DNA from: Methylobacterium oryzihabitans
Lineage (GTDB): Bacteria; Pseudomonadota; Alphaproteobacteria; Rhizobiales; Beijerinckiaceae
DNA length: 64,000 bases
NCBI RefSeq assembly: GCF_004004555.2
Contig: NZ_SACP01000024.1
Span: 26,291-90,290, forward strand
Reading direction: 5' to 3'
Shown: positions 1 through 8,452 of the stretch, one piece after another
How positions within the stretch are numbered: the stretch's first letter is position 1
Layout of the letters: each line of letters begins with the position of its first letter
The notes under the pieces: generated by a model
Told to the model about the DNA's origin: nothing
The model's input: the letters and a program-made list of their open reading frames with translations, nothing else
Database searches by the model: none
Program-made: the position numbers and the translations under genes

Positions 1-73
1 GTTCGTCGTAGAAAATGCGGCAAGCTCAAAGACCTAGAGAAGCTTCGCGATTGCAGCGCGATCGTGACGTGCT

Positions 74-1018
74 CTAGTCGAGGGGCGCCATGCGCAGGGC
101 GTCGCTCTCGAGCCAGACCTGGACCGGCTTGTCGCGCAGCTTCGGGTCGGTGGTGTCGGCGGTGCGGAACAGCCCGTCGATGCCGAGCAGCTCCGGCTGG
201 AAGCGCCGGCAGTAGATCCGGGCGCGGGGATTGCCGCCGGCGCCGGCGATGGCCCGGCCGCGCAGGGTGCCGTAGACGTGGATCGAGCCGCCGGCGAGGA
301 TCTCGGCGCCCGAGGCGACCGAGCCCATCACCGTCACGTCGCCCTCGGGGTGGTAGATGCACTGGCCCGAGCGGACCGGGCTCTCCAGCACCAGGGAACT
401 CGGCTTGCGCTTCTCGGGCGCCGGCACCGGCGGAGCCGGCGGCACCGGAACCGTCGTGGCGTCGGCCGGACGGCCGCCGGCGAGGAGCGGCGGCAGGCCG
501 GGGACGAGCCAGGACGGGTCGGCCCGCTCGATGCCCATGATGCGGATGCCGCGGCGCTCGAGCTCGGCGAGGACGGCGCCGATGTCCGGCCCGGCCTGCG
601 TCGGGGCGGTCGCCTCGGGTGCCTCGACCGCAGGCGGCATCGGCTCGGCCGGAACCGCCTCGGCGGACGCCGCGACCGGGGTCGAAGCGGCGGGAACCTC
701 GGGCGAGGTCTCCACCTCGGGCGAGGCCTGCGCCTCGGACGAGGTCGCGGGCGCGGCCGGAGCCTCGGGCGCCGGGGCGTCCGCGGCGGGCTGCGGCGCC
801 GGCACCGGCGTCATCCCCGCGAGGTCGAGGATGACGGCGCGCTCGGCGAACAGCGTCGGGGAGCGGGCCAGCAGGGCGTCCAGGTTCGCGAACCAGTCGC
901 CGAGGGGCATCTCCGGGGCGAGCACGAGCGCCCGGAAGGAGCGGCCGCGCAGCGGAAGAGAGGGGCGGGTGGGGCTGATGCTGGTCACGTTGGTTGACGA
1001 GTTGTGAACGAGCCCCAT
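74..1018 (-). CDS. minC: Septum site-determining protein MinC
   Basis: MinC inhibits FtsZ polymerisation and, with MinD and MinE, keeps the division site at mid-cell. The roughly 314-residue product has an N-terminal domain (about residues 1-75, with 'FRALVLAPEMPLGDWF' and 'AVILDLAGM'). A long Ala/Pro/Glu-rich linker follows (about 75-140). The C-terminal beta-helix domain (about 205-290) has the turns expected of MinC, including 'GDVTVMGSVASGAEILAGG', 'IHVYGTLRGRAIAG' and 'ARIYCRRFQPELLGI'. The linker is longer than in E. coli MinC (231 aa). ATG at 1018 is preferred over a TTG one codon upstream. minD and minE would be expected just left of the window; the first 73 bases show no gene. Family assignment is firm. 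Confidence 0.93.
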   Translation of the reverse strand: MGLVHNSSTNVTSISPTRPSLPLRGRSFRALVLAPEMPLGDWFANLDALLARSPTLFAERAVILDLAGMTPVPAPQPAADAPAPEAPAAPATSSEAQASPEVETSPEVPAASTPVAASAEAVPAEPMPPAVEAPEATAPTQAGPDIGAVLAELERRGIRIMGIERADPSWLVPGLPPLLAGGRPADATTVPVPPAPPVPAPEKRKPSSLVLESPVRSGQCIYHPEGDVTVMGSVASGAEILAGGSIHVYGTLRGRAIAGAGGNPRARIYCRRFQPELLGIDGLFRTADTTDPKLRDKPVQVWLESDALRMAPLD

Positions 1019-1147
1019 CAAGCACGCGCCATGGTTACCGGACTGTTAACGAGGCGCGTCCGCCTGCACGAAACCGCAGGATTTCTTAACGGGCCGCGGC
1101 TCCCCTGCTCGCTCGGCCGCCGGCGGCAGCCGTCCCCGAACGAGAAC

Positions 1148-1173
1148 GGCGCGCGACCTGGGGGTCGCGCGCC
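1148..1173 (-). terminator. Hairpin downstream of dctA
   Basis: A perfect 11-bp stem (GGCGCGCGACC with GGTCGCGCGCC) and a TGGG loop lie about 40 bases after the dctA stop. There is no clear U-tract, so this may be a weak or factor-assisted terminator, or a 3' stability hairpin that separates dctA from minC. Confidence 0.55.
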
Positions 1174-1210
1174 GCAAGCAAGGTCCGGCATCCGGGGAGT
1201 GACGCCGGCC

Positions 1211-2557
1211 TTACTCCGCCGGCTGGAGGGCCGGCAGCCGCTCGTCGGCCAGGGGGAGCGGGCTGCCGTCGAGGGCGGCCTTGAGCCGCGCGTCGTCGCA
1301 CTCGCCTTCCCAGCGCGCCACCACGATGCAGGCGACCGCGTTGCCGATGAAGTTGGTGAGCGCCCGGCACTCCGACATGAAGCGGTCGATGCCGAGGATC
1401 AGCGCCATGCCGACGACCGGCACGGAGGGGACCACCGCGAGGGTCGCCGCCAGGGTGATGAAGCCCGAGCCGGTGACGCCGGCCGCGCCCTTGGAGGAGA
1501 GCATCGCGACGAGGAGCAGCAGGGCCTGCTCGCCGTAGCCGAGCTGGGTGTCGGTGGCCTGGGCGATGAAGAGCGCCGCCATCGTCATGTAGATGTTGGT
1601 GCCGTCGAGGTTGAACGAGTAGCCGGTCGGGACCACGAGGCCGACGACGGGCTTCGAGCAGCCGGCACGCTCCATCTTCTCGAGCAGCGAGGGCAGGGCC
1701 GACTCGGAGGACGAGGTGCCGAGGACGAGGAGCAGCTCCTCCTTGATGTAGCGGATCAGCTTGACGATCGAGAAGCCGTTGTAGCGCGCGACCGCGCCGA
1801 GGATGAGGAAGACGAAGATCGCCGAGGTCAGGTAGAAGGCGCCGACGAGGTAGGCGAGGTTGGCGAGCGAGGCGATGCCGTACTTGCCGATGGTGAAGGC
1901 CATCGCGCCGAAGGCGCCGATCGGGGCGACCTTCATGATGATGTGGACGACGCCGAAGATCGCCTCGGACAGGATCTTGATGAAGTCGAGGACCGGCTTG
2001 CCGCGGTCGCCCAGGAAGGCGAGGCCGAAGCCGAACAGCACCGAGAAGAACAGGACCTGGAGGATCTCACCGCCCGAGAACGCGCCCACGGCGGTCGACG
2101 GGATGATGTTCATCAGGAAGTCGGTGATCGTCTGCGTCTTCGCCTTCTCGGCGTACATCGCGATCTGCTTGGGATCGAGCGACTTCGGATCGATGTGCAT
2201 GCCCGCGCCCGGCTGGACGAGGTTCGCCACGATCAGGCCGACGATCAGCGCCAGCGTCGAGAAGGTCAGGAAGTAGAGCAGCGCCTTGCCGCCGACCCGG
2301 CCGACCTTCTCGAGGTTGGTCATGCCGGCGATGCCCGACACCACCGTGAGGAAGATCACCGGCGCGATGATCATCTTGACGAGCTTGATGAAGGCGTCCC
2401 CGAGCGGCTTCATGTCGGCGCCGAGTTGGGGGTAGAAGTGCCCGAGCGTGATGCCGATGGCGACCGCGACAAGGACCTGGAAGTACAGGGTCCGGTAGAT
2501 CGGCTTGGGGGCGGGGGGGGCGTGGGGCGCGGTGAGCGGTGAAGGAACGGCAGCCAT
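1211..2557 (-). CDS. dctA: C4-dicarboxylate/H+ symporter DctA
   Basis: DctA is an inner-membrane symporter of the DAACS (glutamate/C4-dicarboxylate) family that takes up succinate, fumarate and malate. The product is 448 aa, the usual family length. It has the typical N-terminal run 'LYFQVLVAVAIGITLGHFYP', the segment 'LIKMIIAPVIF'-like 'LVKMIIAPVIFLTVVSGIAG', the serine-rich 'LGTSSSESALPSLLEKM' re-entrant loop and 'GYSFNLDGTNIYMT'. ATG at 2557 is chosen because AGGGAG lies 8 bases upstream; in-frame codons further up run through the leader. A consensus sigma-54 promoter lies at 2698-2713, giving a leader of about 130 nt. The sensor and activator genes dctB and dctD are divergent. Assignment is very secure. 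Confidence 0.97.
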   Translation of the reverse strand: MAAVPSPLTAPHAPPAPKPIYRTLYFQVLVAVAIGITLGHFYPQLGADMKPLGDAFIKLVKMIIAPVIFLTVVSGIAGMTNLEKVGRVGGKALLYFLTFSTLALIVGLIVANLVQPGAGMHIDPKSLDPKQIAMYAEKAKTQTITDFLMNIIPSTAVGAFSGGEILQVLFFSVLFGFGLAFLGDRGKPVLDFIKILSEAIFGVVHIIMKVAPIGAFGAMAFTIGKYGIASLANLAYLVGAFYLTSAIFVFLILGAVARYNGFSIVKLIRYIKEELLLVLGTSSSESALPSLLEKMERAGCSKPVVGLVVPTGYSFNLDGTNIYMTMAALFIAQATDTQLGYGEQALLLLVAMLSSKGAAGVTGSGFITLAATLAVVPSVPVVGMALILGIDRFMSECRALTNFIGNAVACIVVARWEGECDDARLKAALDGSPLPLADERLPALQPAE

Positions 2558-2633
2558 CGGACGTTCTCCCTGGGCTGTGGAGTTGAAGGATCGGCGGTTC
2601 GGGACGCGGGCGGGGGCCCGGGCTCCGTCGCGC

Positions 2634-4736
2634 TTGGTCTTGGCCTCGCGGCTGGCAGCCCTGCTCAAGCGGCATGGCTGCGTTACGAGCCTGGAATGGC
2701 AACCGGCGTGCCAGCCGGCGATCGGAACGAAAATTCCGTTAACTGTCTGTCAAACGAAGAATTTTTCCGACGCCGGCGAATCCGGCGCCGCGACGTCATC
2801 CGGGGTTTCGCACGAAGGCCAAAAAATCCGTGCGGAAATCCGCACGCGGCCGGGGGCGCCGCCGCCGGGCTGGCCGCGGCTGCTGCCGTGGATCGCCGGG
2901 CTGGTCCTGATCGGGCTGGCGGCGCTCCTGGCCGGGCGGGTCGCGGCGCGGTTCGCCCTCGCCGACCTCGTGCGCTCCGCCGACGCCACCCTCGCGCTCC
3001 AGGGCGCGGCGCTGCGGGCCGAGATGCGCGCGCAGGCCGCGCTGCCGCTGGCGCTCGCCACCGATCCGCAGATCGCCGCGGCCGTCGGACCGGATCCCGA
3101 TCCGGCCCTGCTCGGGGCGGTCGACCGGCGGCTCGCCGAGATCGCGTCGGCGACCGGAGCGGCCACCCTCTACGTCATCCGGGGCAACGGCCTGACCGTG
3201 GCGGCGAGCAACTCCGGCGAGCCGACGAGCTTCGTGGGCAACAACTACGCCTTCCGCCCGTACTTCCGACAGGCGCTGGAGACCGGAGGCGGCTCCCAGT
3301 TCGCCCTCGGCACCACCAGCCGCCGGGCCGGCCTCTACCTGTCCAGGAGGGTGCCGGCCCCGGGCGGCGCCGGCGTCGTCGTGGTCAAGATCGAGTTCGA
3401 GACCATCGAGGCGGCGTGGCAGGCGGCGGGCGAATCGGTGTTCGTCACCGATCCCCGCGGCATCGTGCTGGTGGCGAGCGACCCGGCCTGGCGTTTCGCC
3501 GCCCTCGATCCGATCTCGCCCGAGGAGCGCCAGCGCATCCGCCACAGCCTCGAATTCGGCGCCGCACCGCTCTCGCCGCTGCCGTTCTTCCCGGCCGAGG
3601 GCGACGAGGGCCTGATCCGGGTCTCCGCCGGCCCGGTGCCGGCGCGGCTGTTCCTGCACCGGCAGGCCCCGGTCTCGCCGGACGGCGTGGGGCCGGGGGC
3701 GGGCTGGCGCCTGCACACCCTGACGCCGGCCGGGCCCGCCCTCGAGCGCGAGCGCGTCCAGGCCCAGATCATCGCCGCCCTGGTCACCGGCCTGGCGGGC
3801 ATCGGGCTCGCGATCGTCCTCGACCGCCGGCGGCGCGTGAGCGTGCGCTTTGCCGAGGCCGCGGCCCGGCGCGAGGAACTGGAGGCGCGGGTGGACGAGC
3901 GCACCCGCGAACTCACCGGCGCCAACCGGCGGCTCCTCGCCGAGATCGAGGAGCGCCGGCGGGCGGAGGCCGAGCGCGAGCGCCTCGGCCACGAGCTCGC
4001 CCAGGCGGCGCGCCTCGCCGCCCTCGGCCAGTTCGCCGCCAGCATGGCGCACGAGATCAACCAGCCGCTGGCGGCGATCCGCTCCTATGCCGACAACACC
4101 GCGATCCTGGTGCAGCGCGGCCGCCTCGACGACGCGCGCGAGAACTTTTCCGCCATCGGCCGCCTGACCGACCGCATCGCCGGGCTGACGCGCCAGCTCA
4201 AGGGCTTCGCGCGGCGCGCCTCGGGCCGGCGCGAGCCGGTCGACCTCGCGGCGGTGATCCGCGGCAGCCTCGAGGTGGTGGAGGCCCGGGCGCTCGCCGC
4301 CGGCGTCGTCCTGGCGCCGAGCCTGCCGGACCCGGTCCCGGCGGTGCTCGGGGAGGGGCCGCGGCTGGAGCAGGTCGTGGTCAACCTGCTCCAGAACGCC
4401 GTCGACGCGGTGGCGAACCACCCGGCCCCCCGGGTCCGGCTCTCTGTGACCGAGGCCGGCGAGCGGGTGGCGCTCGAGGTCGCCGACAACGGCCCGGGCA
4501 TCCCCGAGGAGGAGCGGGCGCGGGTGTTCGACGCCTTCTTCACCACCAAGCCCGAGGGCCTCGGCCTCGGGCTCGCCATCTCCCGCGGCATCGTCGAGGA
4601 GAGCGGCGGCACGCTCACCGTCGGCGTCGCCCCGGAGGGCGGGGCGCTGATGCGCGTCGAACTCTCCCGCGCCCCCGACCTCGCCGCCCCGTTCCCCGAC
4701 AAGTTCTCGCAGCCGCCGGCCGGGAGCCGCCGATGA
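2634..4736 (+). CDS. dctB: C4-dicarboxylate sensor histidine kinase DctB (start uncertain)
   Basis: Membrane sensor kinase that detects periplasmic C4-dicarboxylates and phosphorylates DctD. The recognisable protein begins near 2870 with a transmembrane helix ('LPWIAGLVLIGLAALLAG'). A periplasmic double-Cache region follows ('ATLYVIRGNGLTVAASN', 'GNNYAFRPYFRQAL'), then a second helix ('IIAALVTGLAGIGLAIVL'), a coiled coil, HisKA with 'SMAHEINQPLAAIRSYA' (phospho-His) and a HATPase domain ('NLLQNAVDAV', 'DNGPGIPEEE', 'GLGLGLAISRG'). From 2760 to the first helix there is no ATG, GTG or TTG in frame. The TTG used as left boundary (2634) has no convincing ribosome site and overlaps the dctA leader, so the true start is unknown. 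The stop overlaps dctD by four bases (ATGA). Confidence 0.9.
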   Translation: MVLASRLAALLKRHGCVTSLEWQPACQPAIGTKIPLTVCQTKNFSDAGESGAATSSGVSHEGQKIRAEIRTRPGAPPPGWPRLLPWIAGLVLIGLAALLAGRVAARFALADLVRSADATLALQGAALRAEMRAQAALPLALATDPQIAAAVGPDPDPALLGAVDRRLAEIASATGAATLYVIRGNGLTVAASNSGEPTSFVGNNYAFRPYFRQALETGGGSQFALGTTSRRAGLYLSRRVPAPGGAGVVVVKIEFETIEAAWQAAGESVFVTDPRGIVLVASDPAWRFAALDPISPEERQRIRHSLEFGAAPLSPLPFFPAEGDEGLIRVSAGPVPARLFLHRQAPVSPDGVGPGAGWRLHTLTPAGPALERERVQAQIIAALVTGLAGIGLAIVLDRRRRVSVRFAEAAARREELEARVDERTRELTGANRRLLAEIEERRRAEAERERLGHELAQAARLAALGQFAASMAHEINQPLAAIRSYADNTAILVQRGRLDDARENFSAIGRLTDRIAGLTRQLKGFARRASGRREPVDLAAVIRGSLEVVEARALAAGVVLAPSLPDPVPAVLGEGPRLEQVVVNLLQNAVDAVANHPAPRVRLSVTEAGERVALEVADNGPGIPEEERARVFDAFFTTKPEGLGLGLAISRGIVEESGGTLTVGVAPEGGALMRVELSRAPDLAAPFPDKFSQPPAGSRR
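2698..2713 (-). promoter_or_regulatory. Sigma-54 (-24/-12) promoter of dctA
   Basis: On the minus strand the sequence reads TGGCACGCCGGTTGCC, an exact match to the RpoN consensus TGGCACG-N4-TTGC. With the GC at -13/-12, transcription would start near 2687, about 130 nt upstream of the dctA ATG. DctD, encoded divergently, is the expected sigma-54 activator. Confidence 0.9.
2830..2845. promoter_or_regulatory. Probable DctD upstream activating site
   Basis: GTGCGGAAATCCGCAC is a perfect inverted repeat (7-bp arms, AA centre) centred about 150 bp upstream of the predicted dctA start. A degenerate second copy (GGTTTCGCAC) lies near 2804-2813. Paired palindromes at this range are the arrangement known for DctD sites at rhizobial dctA promoters. 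Binding by this DctD is inferred. Confidence 0.7.
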
Positions 4737-6073
4737 GCACCGACCCCGATCGCATCATCTTCGTCGACGACGAGGAGGACGTCCGCCGGGCCAACCGGCA
4801 GAGCCTCGAACTCGACGGCTTCACGGTCGAGGCGTTCGACAGCGCCGAGCCCGCCCTCAGGGCGATCCTGGCGGCGCCGCCGGGCGTCGTCGTCACCGAC
4901 GTGCGGCTGCCCGGCCTCGACGGGATCGGGCTGTTCGAGGCGATCGCGGAGGCCGATCCCGACCTGCCGGTCATCCTCATCACCGGCCACGGCGACATCC
5001 GCATGGCGGTGCGGGCGATGCGGGCGGGAGCCTACGACTTCCTCGCCAAGCCCTATCCGGCCGACCAGCTCGTCGGCTCGGTGCGCCGCGCCCTGGAGCG
5101 GCGCCGGCTGGTGACCGAGAACCGGGCGCTGCGGGCGAGCCTCGACGCGGCGCTCGCCGACGATCCGGCCTTCCTCGGCGTCTCGCCGGAGGTCGTGCGC
5201 CTGCGCCAGCTCGTGCGCGACGTCGCGCAGGCCGACGTCGACGTGCTGGTGCTCGGCGAGACCGGATCGGGCAAGGAGGTGGTGGCGAACGCGCTGCACC
5301 GCTGGAGCCGGCGGGCGCGGGGCCATTTCGTCGCGCTCAATTGCGGCGCGATGCCCGACAGCGTGGTCGAGAGCGAGCTGTTCGGCCACGAGGCCGGCGC
5401 CTTCACGGGGGCGCTCAAGCGCCGGGTCGGCCGGATCGAGCACGCCCATCGCGGCACGCTGTTCCTCGACGAGATCGAGAGCATGCCGCTCGGGCTCCAG
5501 GTCAAGTTCCTGCGGGTTCTGCAGGAGCGGGCGGTCGAACCGCTCGGCACCAACGAGATCCGCCCGGTCGACATCCGGGTGGTGGCGGCGACGAAGGTCG
5601 ACCTGCAGCAGGCTGCGGCCCAGGGCACGTTCCGCGACGACCTGTATTACCGGCTCAACGTGGTCTCGGTGGCGATCCCGCCGCTGCGCGAGCGGCGGGA
5701 GGACGTGATGCTGCTGTTCGAGCACTTCCTCGCCCGGGCGGCGGAGCGGTTCAACCGCGAGGCGCCGGCGGTGACGCAGGCGGTGCGCGACCACCTGCGC
5801 CGGCACGACTGGCCCGGCAACGTGCGCGAGCTCGGCCACTTCGCCGAGCGCTACGCCCTCGGCTTCGCCCAGATCGAGGCCCCGGCGGCCGGGACCGCGC
5901 GGGCGCTGAGCCTCGCCGAGCAGATGGACCGCCACGAGCGCGCCCTGATCCGCGAGGAGCTGATCGCCGCCGGCGGCGACGTGCGCCTCGCGGCGGAGGC
6001 GCTCGGGACCCCGCGCAAGACGCTCTACGACAAGCTCACCCGCCACGGGCTCGACCCGACGCAGTACCGCTAA
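4733..6073 (+). CDS. dctD: C4-dicarboxylate response regulator DctD (NtrC family)
   Basis: Sigma-54-dependent activator, 446 aa. The receiver domain (about 1-120) has the acidic pocket 'VDDEED', the phospho-acceptor Asp at about residue 56 ('VVTDVRLPG') and 'KPYPADQL'. The AAA+ domain carries Walker A 'GETGSGKE' (175-182), the sigma-54 contact loop 'GAFTGA' (222-227) and Walker B 'GTLFLDEIESM'. The C-terminus is a Fis-type helix-turn-helix ('GDVRLAAEALGTPRKTLYDK'). The start ATG overlaps the dctB stop, so the two are translationally coupled. The divergent sigma-54 promoter of dctA is its evident target. Confidence 0.96.
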   Translation: MSTDPDRIIFVDDEEDVRRANRQSLELDGFTVEAFDSAEPALRAILAAPPGVVVTDVRLPGLDGIGLFEAIAEADPDLPVILITGHGDIRMAVRAMRAGAYDFLAKPYPADQLVGSVRRALERRRLVTENRALRASLDAALADDPAFLGVSPEVVRLRQLVRDVAQADVDVLVLGETGSGKEVVANALHRWSRRARGHFVALNCGAMPDSVVESELFGHEAGAFTGALKRRVGRIEHAHRGTLFLDEIESMPLGLQVKFLRVLQERAVEPLGTNEIRPVDIRVVAATKVDLQQAAAQGTFRDDLYYRLNVVSVAIPPLRERREDVMLLFEHFLARAAERFNREAPAVTQAVRDHLRRHDWPGNVRELGHFAERYALGFAQIEAPAAGTARALSLAEQMDRHERALIREELIAAGGDVRLAAEALGTPRKTLYDKLTRHGLDPTQYR

Positions 6074-6081
6074 GCAGACTT

Positions 6082-6099
6082 GCGTTGGCAAGCCAACGC
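6082..6099. terminator. Inverted repeat between dctD and the esterase gene
   Basis: GCGTTGGC-AA-GCCAACGC (8-bp arms) sits 9 bases after the dctD stop, between convergent genes. A larger inverted pair, TAAGCAGA (6071) and TCTGCTTA (6170), brackets the whole gap. There is no U-tract directly after the stem, so a termination role is only likely. Confidence 0.45.
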
Positions 6100-6176
6100 T
6101 TCGTCCGCTTAGTTCATTGTTTTGTCGCAGATTTTTGTCGCAGAACCGGCGGCCACTTCTGCGAAATCTGCTTAGG

Positions 6177-7448
6177 TTACCCCTGCGGCATTGGGTGCTC
6201 GGCGAAGAACCGCCACATCTCCCGCGAGGCGTCGGGCCCGTGCGGGTCGGTGTAGCTGCCGGCCGGGTCGCCGCCCGACCAGGCGTGGCCGCTGCCCTCG
6301 ATCACCCAGTGCTCGAAGTCTGGACGGCCTTGCGCGTCGCGGTAGATCGTCCGCTGCCAGGAATGGCCGCCGGAGACCTGCCCGGCCTCGCGGCGCAGCT
6401 CGACCACGGCGGCGGCCGCGATGACCTGGGCGCCGTTGCGGGGATGGACCGTGGTGTCGCGGGCGCCGTGGAACACGATGGTCGGGGCCAGGGCGCCGCC
6501 CTGGGGTGCGGCGGCGGCGCCCTGGCGCATCGCCATCATGGCCGAGGGCAGGTCGTGGGCGGCCCCGGCGCACAGGCCGGAATGGACGCCGACCGCCGCG
6601 TAGAGGTCGGGATAGGCGGCGCCGAGATTGGCCGCCGCCGCGCCTCCGGCCGAGAGCCCGGCGACGTAGACCCGCCGGGGATCGATCGCGAACTCCGCCA
6701 TCACCGCCCGGGTCAGGCCGGCGACGATCGCCGCCTCGCCGCGGTCGCGGCCCTGGTCGGCGGTGTTGAACCAGTTCCAGCAGCGGGCGTGGTTGGCCGC
6801 GGCGGTCTGGGCCGGATAGGCGACCAGGAAGGTCTCGGCCTCGGCGATGCGGTTCATGCCGGTGCCGGCGGCGAAGTCGTCGGGGTTCTGGGTGCAGCCG
6901 TGCAGCATCACGACGAGGGGCACCGGCTGGCCGCGATACCCGCCCGGCACGTAGAGCTTGTAGCCGCGCTGACCGGCGGTGCCGGCGAAGCTGCGCTCCT
7001 CCATGCCGAGGTCGGGCGCCGGGGACGAGCCGGGGGTCAGGCCGTCGAGCAGCGGGCCGAGGGGGCGGCCGAACCGCTGGGCGAGGTCGCGCAGGCCCTC
7101 CGGCAGGCCCGACAATCCCCCGGCCGGCAGGCCGCCGGTCGGCAGGCCGCCCAGCGGAAATCCCCCTGCCGGCAGGCCGGACGGGAACCCGGACGGCATC
7201 TCCGCCGCGCCGCGCTCGCGCGGGGCCTCGCCGGCAGCAGGCTGCGGCTCGGGCCGCGGCCCAGGCTCGGCGACGCGCTCGGCCACGAGGTCGAGGGTCG
7301 GCGGTTCGAGAACCCCGGCCTGCCCGGCGGGTTCGGCCGCGGCCTCGCCGCGCAGGTTGCGCTGGATCACCGCGACCGCCTCGCCGAGGCGGCCGGCCCC
7401 GGTGAGCCGGGTGGCCTCGATGACGCCGGGAAGGAGCTTGCTGCGCAT
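6177..7448 (-). CDS. PHB depolymerase family esterase
   Basis: Alpha/beta hydrolase of the poly(3-hydroxybutyrate) depolymerase/feruloyl-esterase family, 423 aa. The catalytic half begins near residue 175 and has the oxyanion segment 'LVVMLHGCTQNPDDFA', the nucleophile elbow 'GLSAGG', the Asp region 'FHGARDTTVHP' and the His in 'GSGHAWSGGD'. It is preceded by about 170 residues of low-complexity sequence, including a Gly/Leu/Pro tandem repeat ('GGFPLGGLPTGGLPAGG'), which the usual family members largely lack. ATG at 7448 follows AGAAAGGTG at good spacing. No signal peptide is obvious, so an intracellular role in reserve polymer or ester turnover is possible. Substrate is unproven. Confidence 0.85.
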   Translation of the reverse strand: MRSKLLPGVIEATRLTGAGRLGEAVAVIQRNLRGEAAAEPAGQAGVLEPPTLDLVAERVAEPGPRPEPQPAAGEAPRERGAAEMPSGFPSGLPAGGFPLGGLPTGGLPAGGLSGLPEGLRDLAQRFGRPLGPLLDGLTPGSSPAPDLGMEERSFAGTAGQRGYKLYVPGGYRGQPVPLVVMLHGCTQNPDDFAAGTGMNRIAEAETFLVAYPAQTAAANHARCWNWFNTADQGRDRGEAAIVAGLTRAVMAEFAIDPRRVYVAGLSAGGAAAANLGAAYPDLYAAVGVHSGLCAGAAHDLPSAMMAMRQGAAAAPQGGALAPTIVFHGARDTTVHPRNGAQVIAAAAVVELRREAGQVSGGHSWQRTIYRDAQGRPDFEHWVIEGSGHAWSGGDPAGSYTDPHGPDASREMWRFFAEHPMPQG

Positions 7449-7806
7449 GGATCTGCACCTTTCTGCCGGTCCTCGCACGGGTCGCCCCGGCCGGGCCGGA
7501 GGGACGCCATCGACGAGGCACGGCGGCGCCGGCACTGGGGCCGGGCCCTTGGGAGACGCGGAACCGGGCGTCGACCGCCCGGCCTGGCTCAGCGAGTACG
7601 GTCGCGTGGGTCCGCCGCCCCGGCCGGATCACACCCCGGCGGCGAAGGGCCGCCGGCGCGAGGCTCCGACGGACGGATTCGCCCATGGCGAACCGGCTTA
7701 GTCGTTGTCGCGTAAGATTTTTCTCCGCCGGGGCAGCGATCGCTTCCTGGGCGGTGCCGAGGTCTGAAGATGGGCTGTCTTCGCAGTTGCAGCAAGTGCG
7801 ATGCAA
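7449..7806. other. Intergenic region without a supported gene
   Basis: This stretch lies between the start of the esterase gene and the terminator of the next minus-strand gene. It contains the esterase promoter region. Short open frames here overlap one another and lack ribosome sites. No repeat or RNA gene was seen. Confidence 0.5.
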
Positions 7807-7832
7807 CAAAAAAGCCCGCCGAGGGCGGGCTT
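7807..7832 (-). terminator. Rho-independent terminator
   Basis: On the minus strand AAGCCCGCC-CTC-GGCGGGCTT is followed by a run of six T. It lies about 20 bases after the stop of the small gene ending at 7853. Confidence 0.85.
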
Positions 7833-7852
7833 GCGGTGCCGATGGCGCCGGG

Positions 7853-8149
7853 TCAGGCGCTCCTCTGCCAGCCCTTGCGCCGCTCGCGCAGTCCGTGGAT
7901 GCGGAAGTGGACCAGCGGGTTCATGTGGGCTCTGGCGACATCGGGATTGGCGCTGAGATAGCCGCGGGTGCTGAACTCGGCCGAGGGGTCGCGCCCCTCC
8001 TTCCAGCCGACCGAGAGGTAGTGGTCGAGGGGGTCGCAGCCGTGCGCCCTCACGTCCGGATAGGCATCGAGATAGAAGACCGGGTCGAAGCCGCCCATCA
8101 TCGTGGCGGCGCTCGGCTCCCCGTCGCGGCGGAACAGGTTCGACAGCAT
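7853..8149 (-). CDS. Small FYL-repeat protein, function unknown
   Basis: A 98-residue protein made of two imperfect units of about 35 residues. The first has 'FDPVFYLDAYPDVRAHGCDP' and 'HYLSVGWKEGRDP'; the second has 'GYLSANPDVARAHMNPLVHF'. This pattern is familiar as a short repeat attached to surface-polysaccharide glycosyltransferases and other cell-surface proteins of alphaproteobacteria; here it stands alone. AGGGG precedes the ATG at 8149, and a strong terminator follows the stop, so it is a monocistronic real gene. No signal peptide is visible. Role unknown. Confidence 0.7.
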   Translation of the reverse strand: MLSNLFRRDGEPSAATMMGGFDPVFYLDAYPDVRAHGCDPLDHYLSVGWKEGRDPSAEFSTRGYLSANPDVARAHMNPLVHFRIHGLRERRKGWQRSA

Positions 8150-8452
8150 CGTGACCCCTGACGATGGAGGGCGGGCCGACCGCATCGGATCGTCCCCGGA
8201 GTTATCAAATCCGCGCCGGGGCGTCGATGCGACTCTCGCCGAACGGACGCCGCCGGGCGCTTTTGCATGCACCGCGACCGAATCGGAACCGATCATGGCG
8301 GCGGATTGCGGCGGATTGAGGTGCGGGGTCCCGGGGCCGGCGGCGAGGTCCCCCGGTGCGGCCGTCCGCTTGCCGGCCCCCGCGATGCCGGATACCTCGG
8401 ACCGGCCGGGCAACGACCCGGCGCCGGAGCCGCCTCCGGGTGGGGAGGGACG
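8150..8452. other. Divergent intergenic region
   Basis: About 300 bases between the divergent small repeat protein and the hydratase gene. It must hold both promoters. No clear -35/-10 pair, operator palindrome or RNA was recognised. Confidence 0.4.

Noticed and set aside
1004..2542. Long plus-strand open frame opposite dctA
   Set aside because: Arg/Asp/Glu-rich translation with no domain; an artefact of high G+C opposite a clear dctA gene.
2796..6091. Long minus-strand frames opposite dctB and dctD
   Set aside because: Antisense to well-defined kinase and activator genes; no ribosome sites or motifs.
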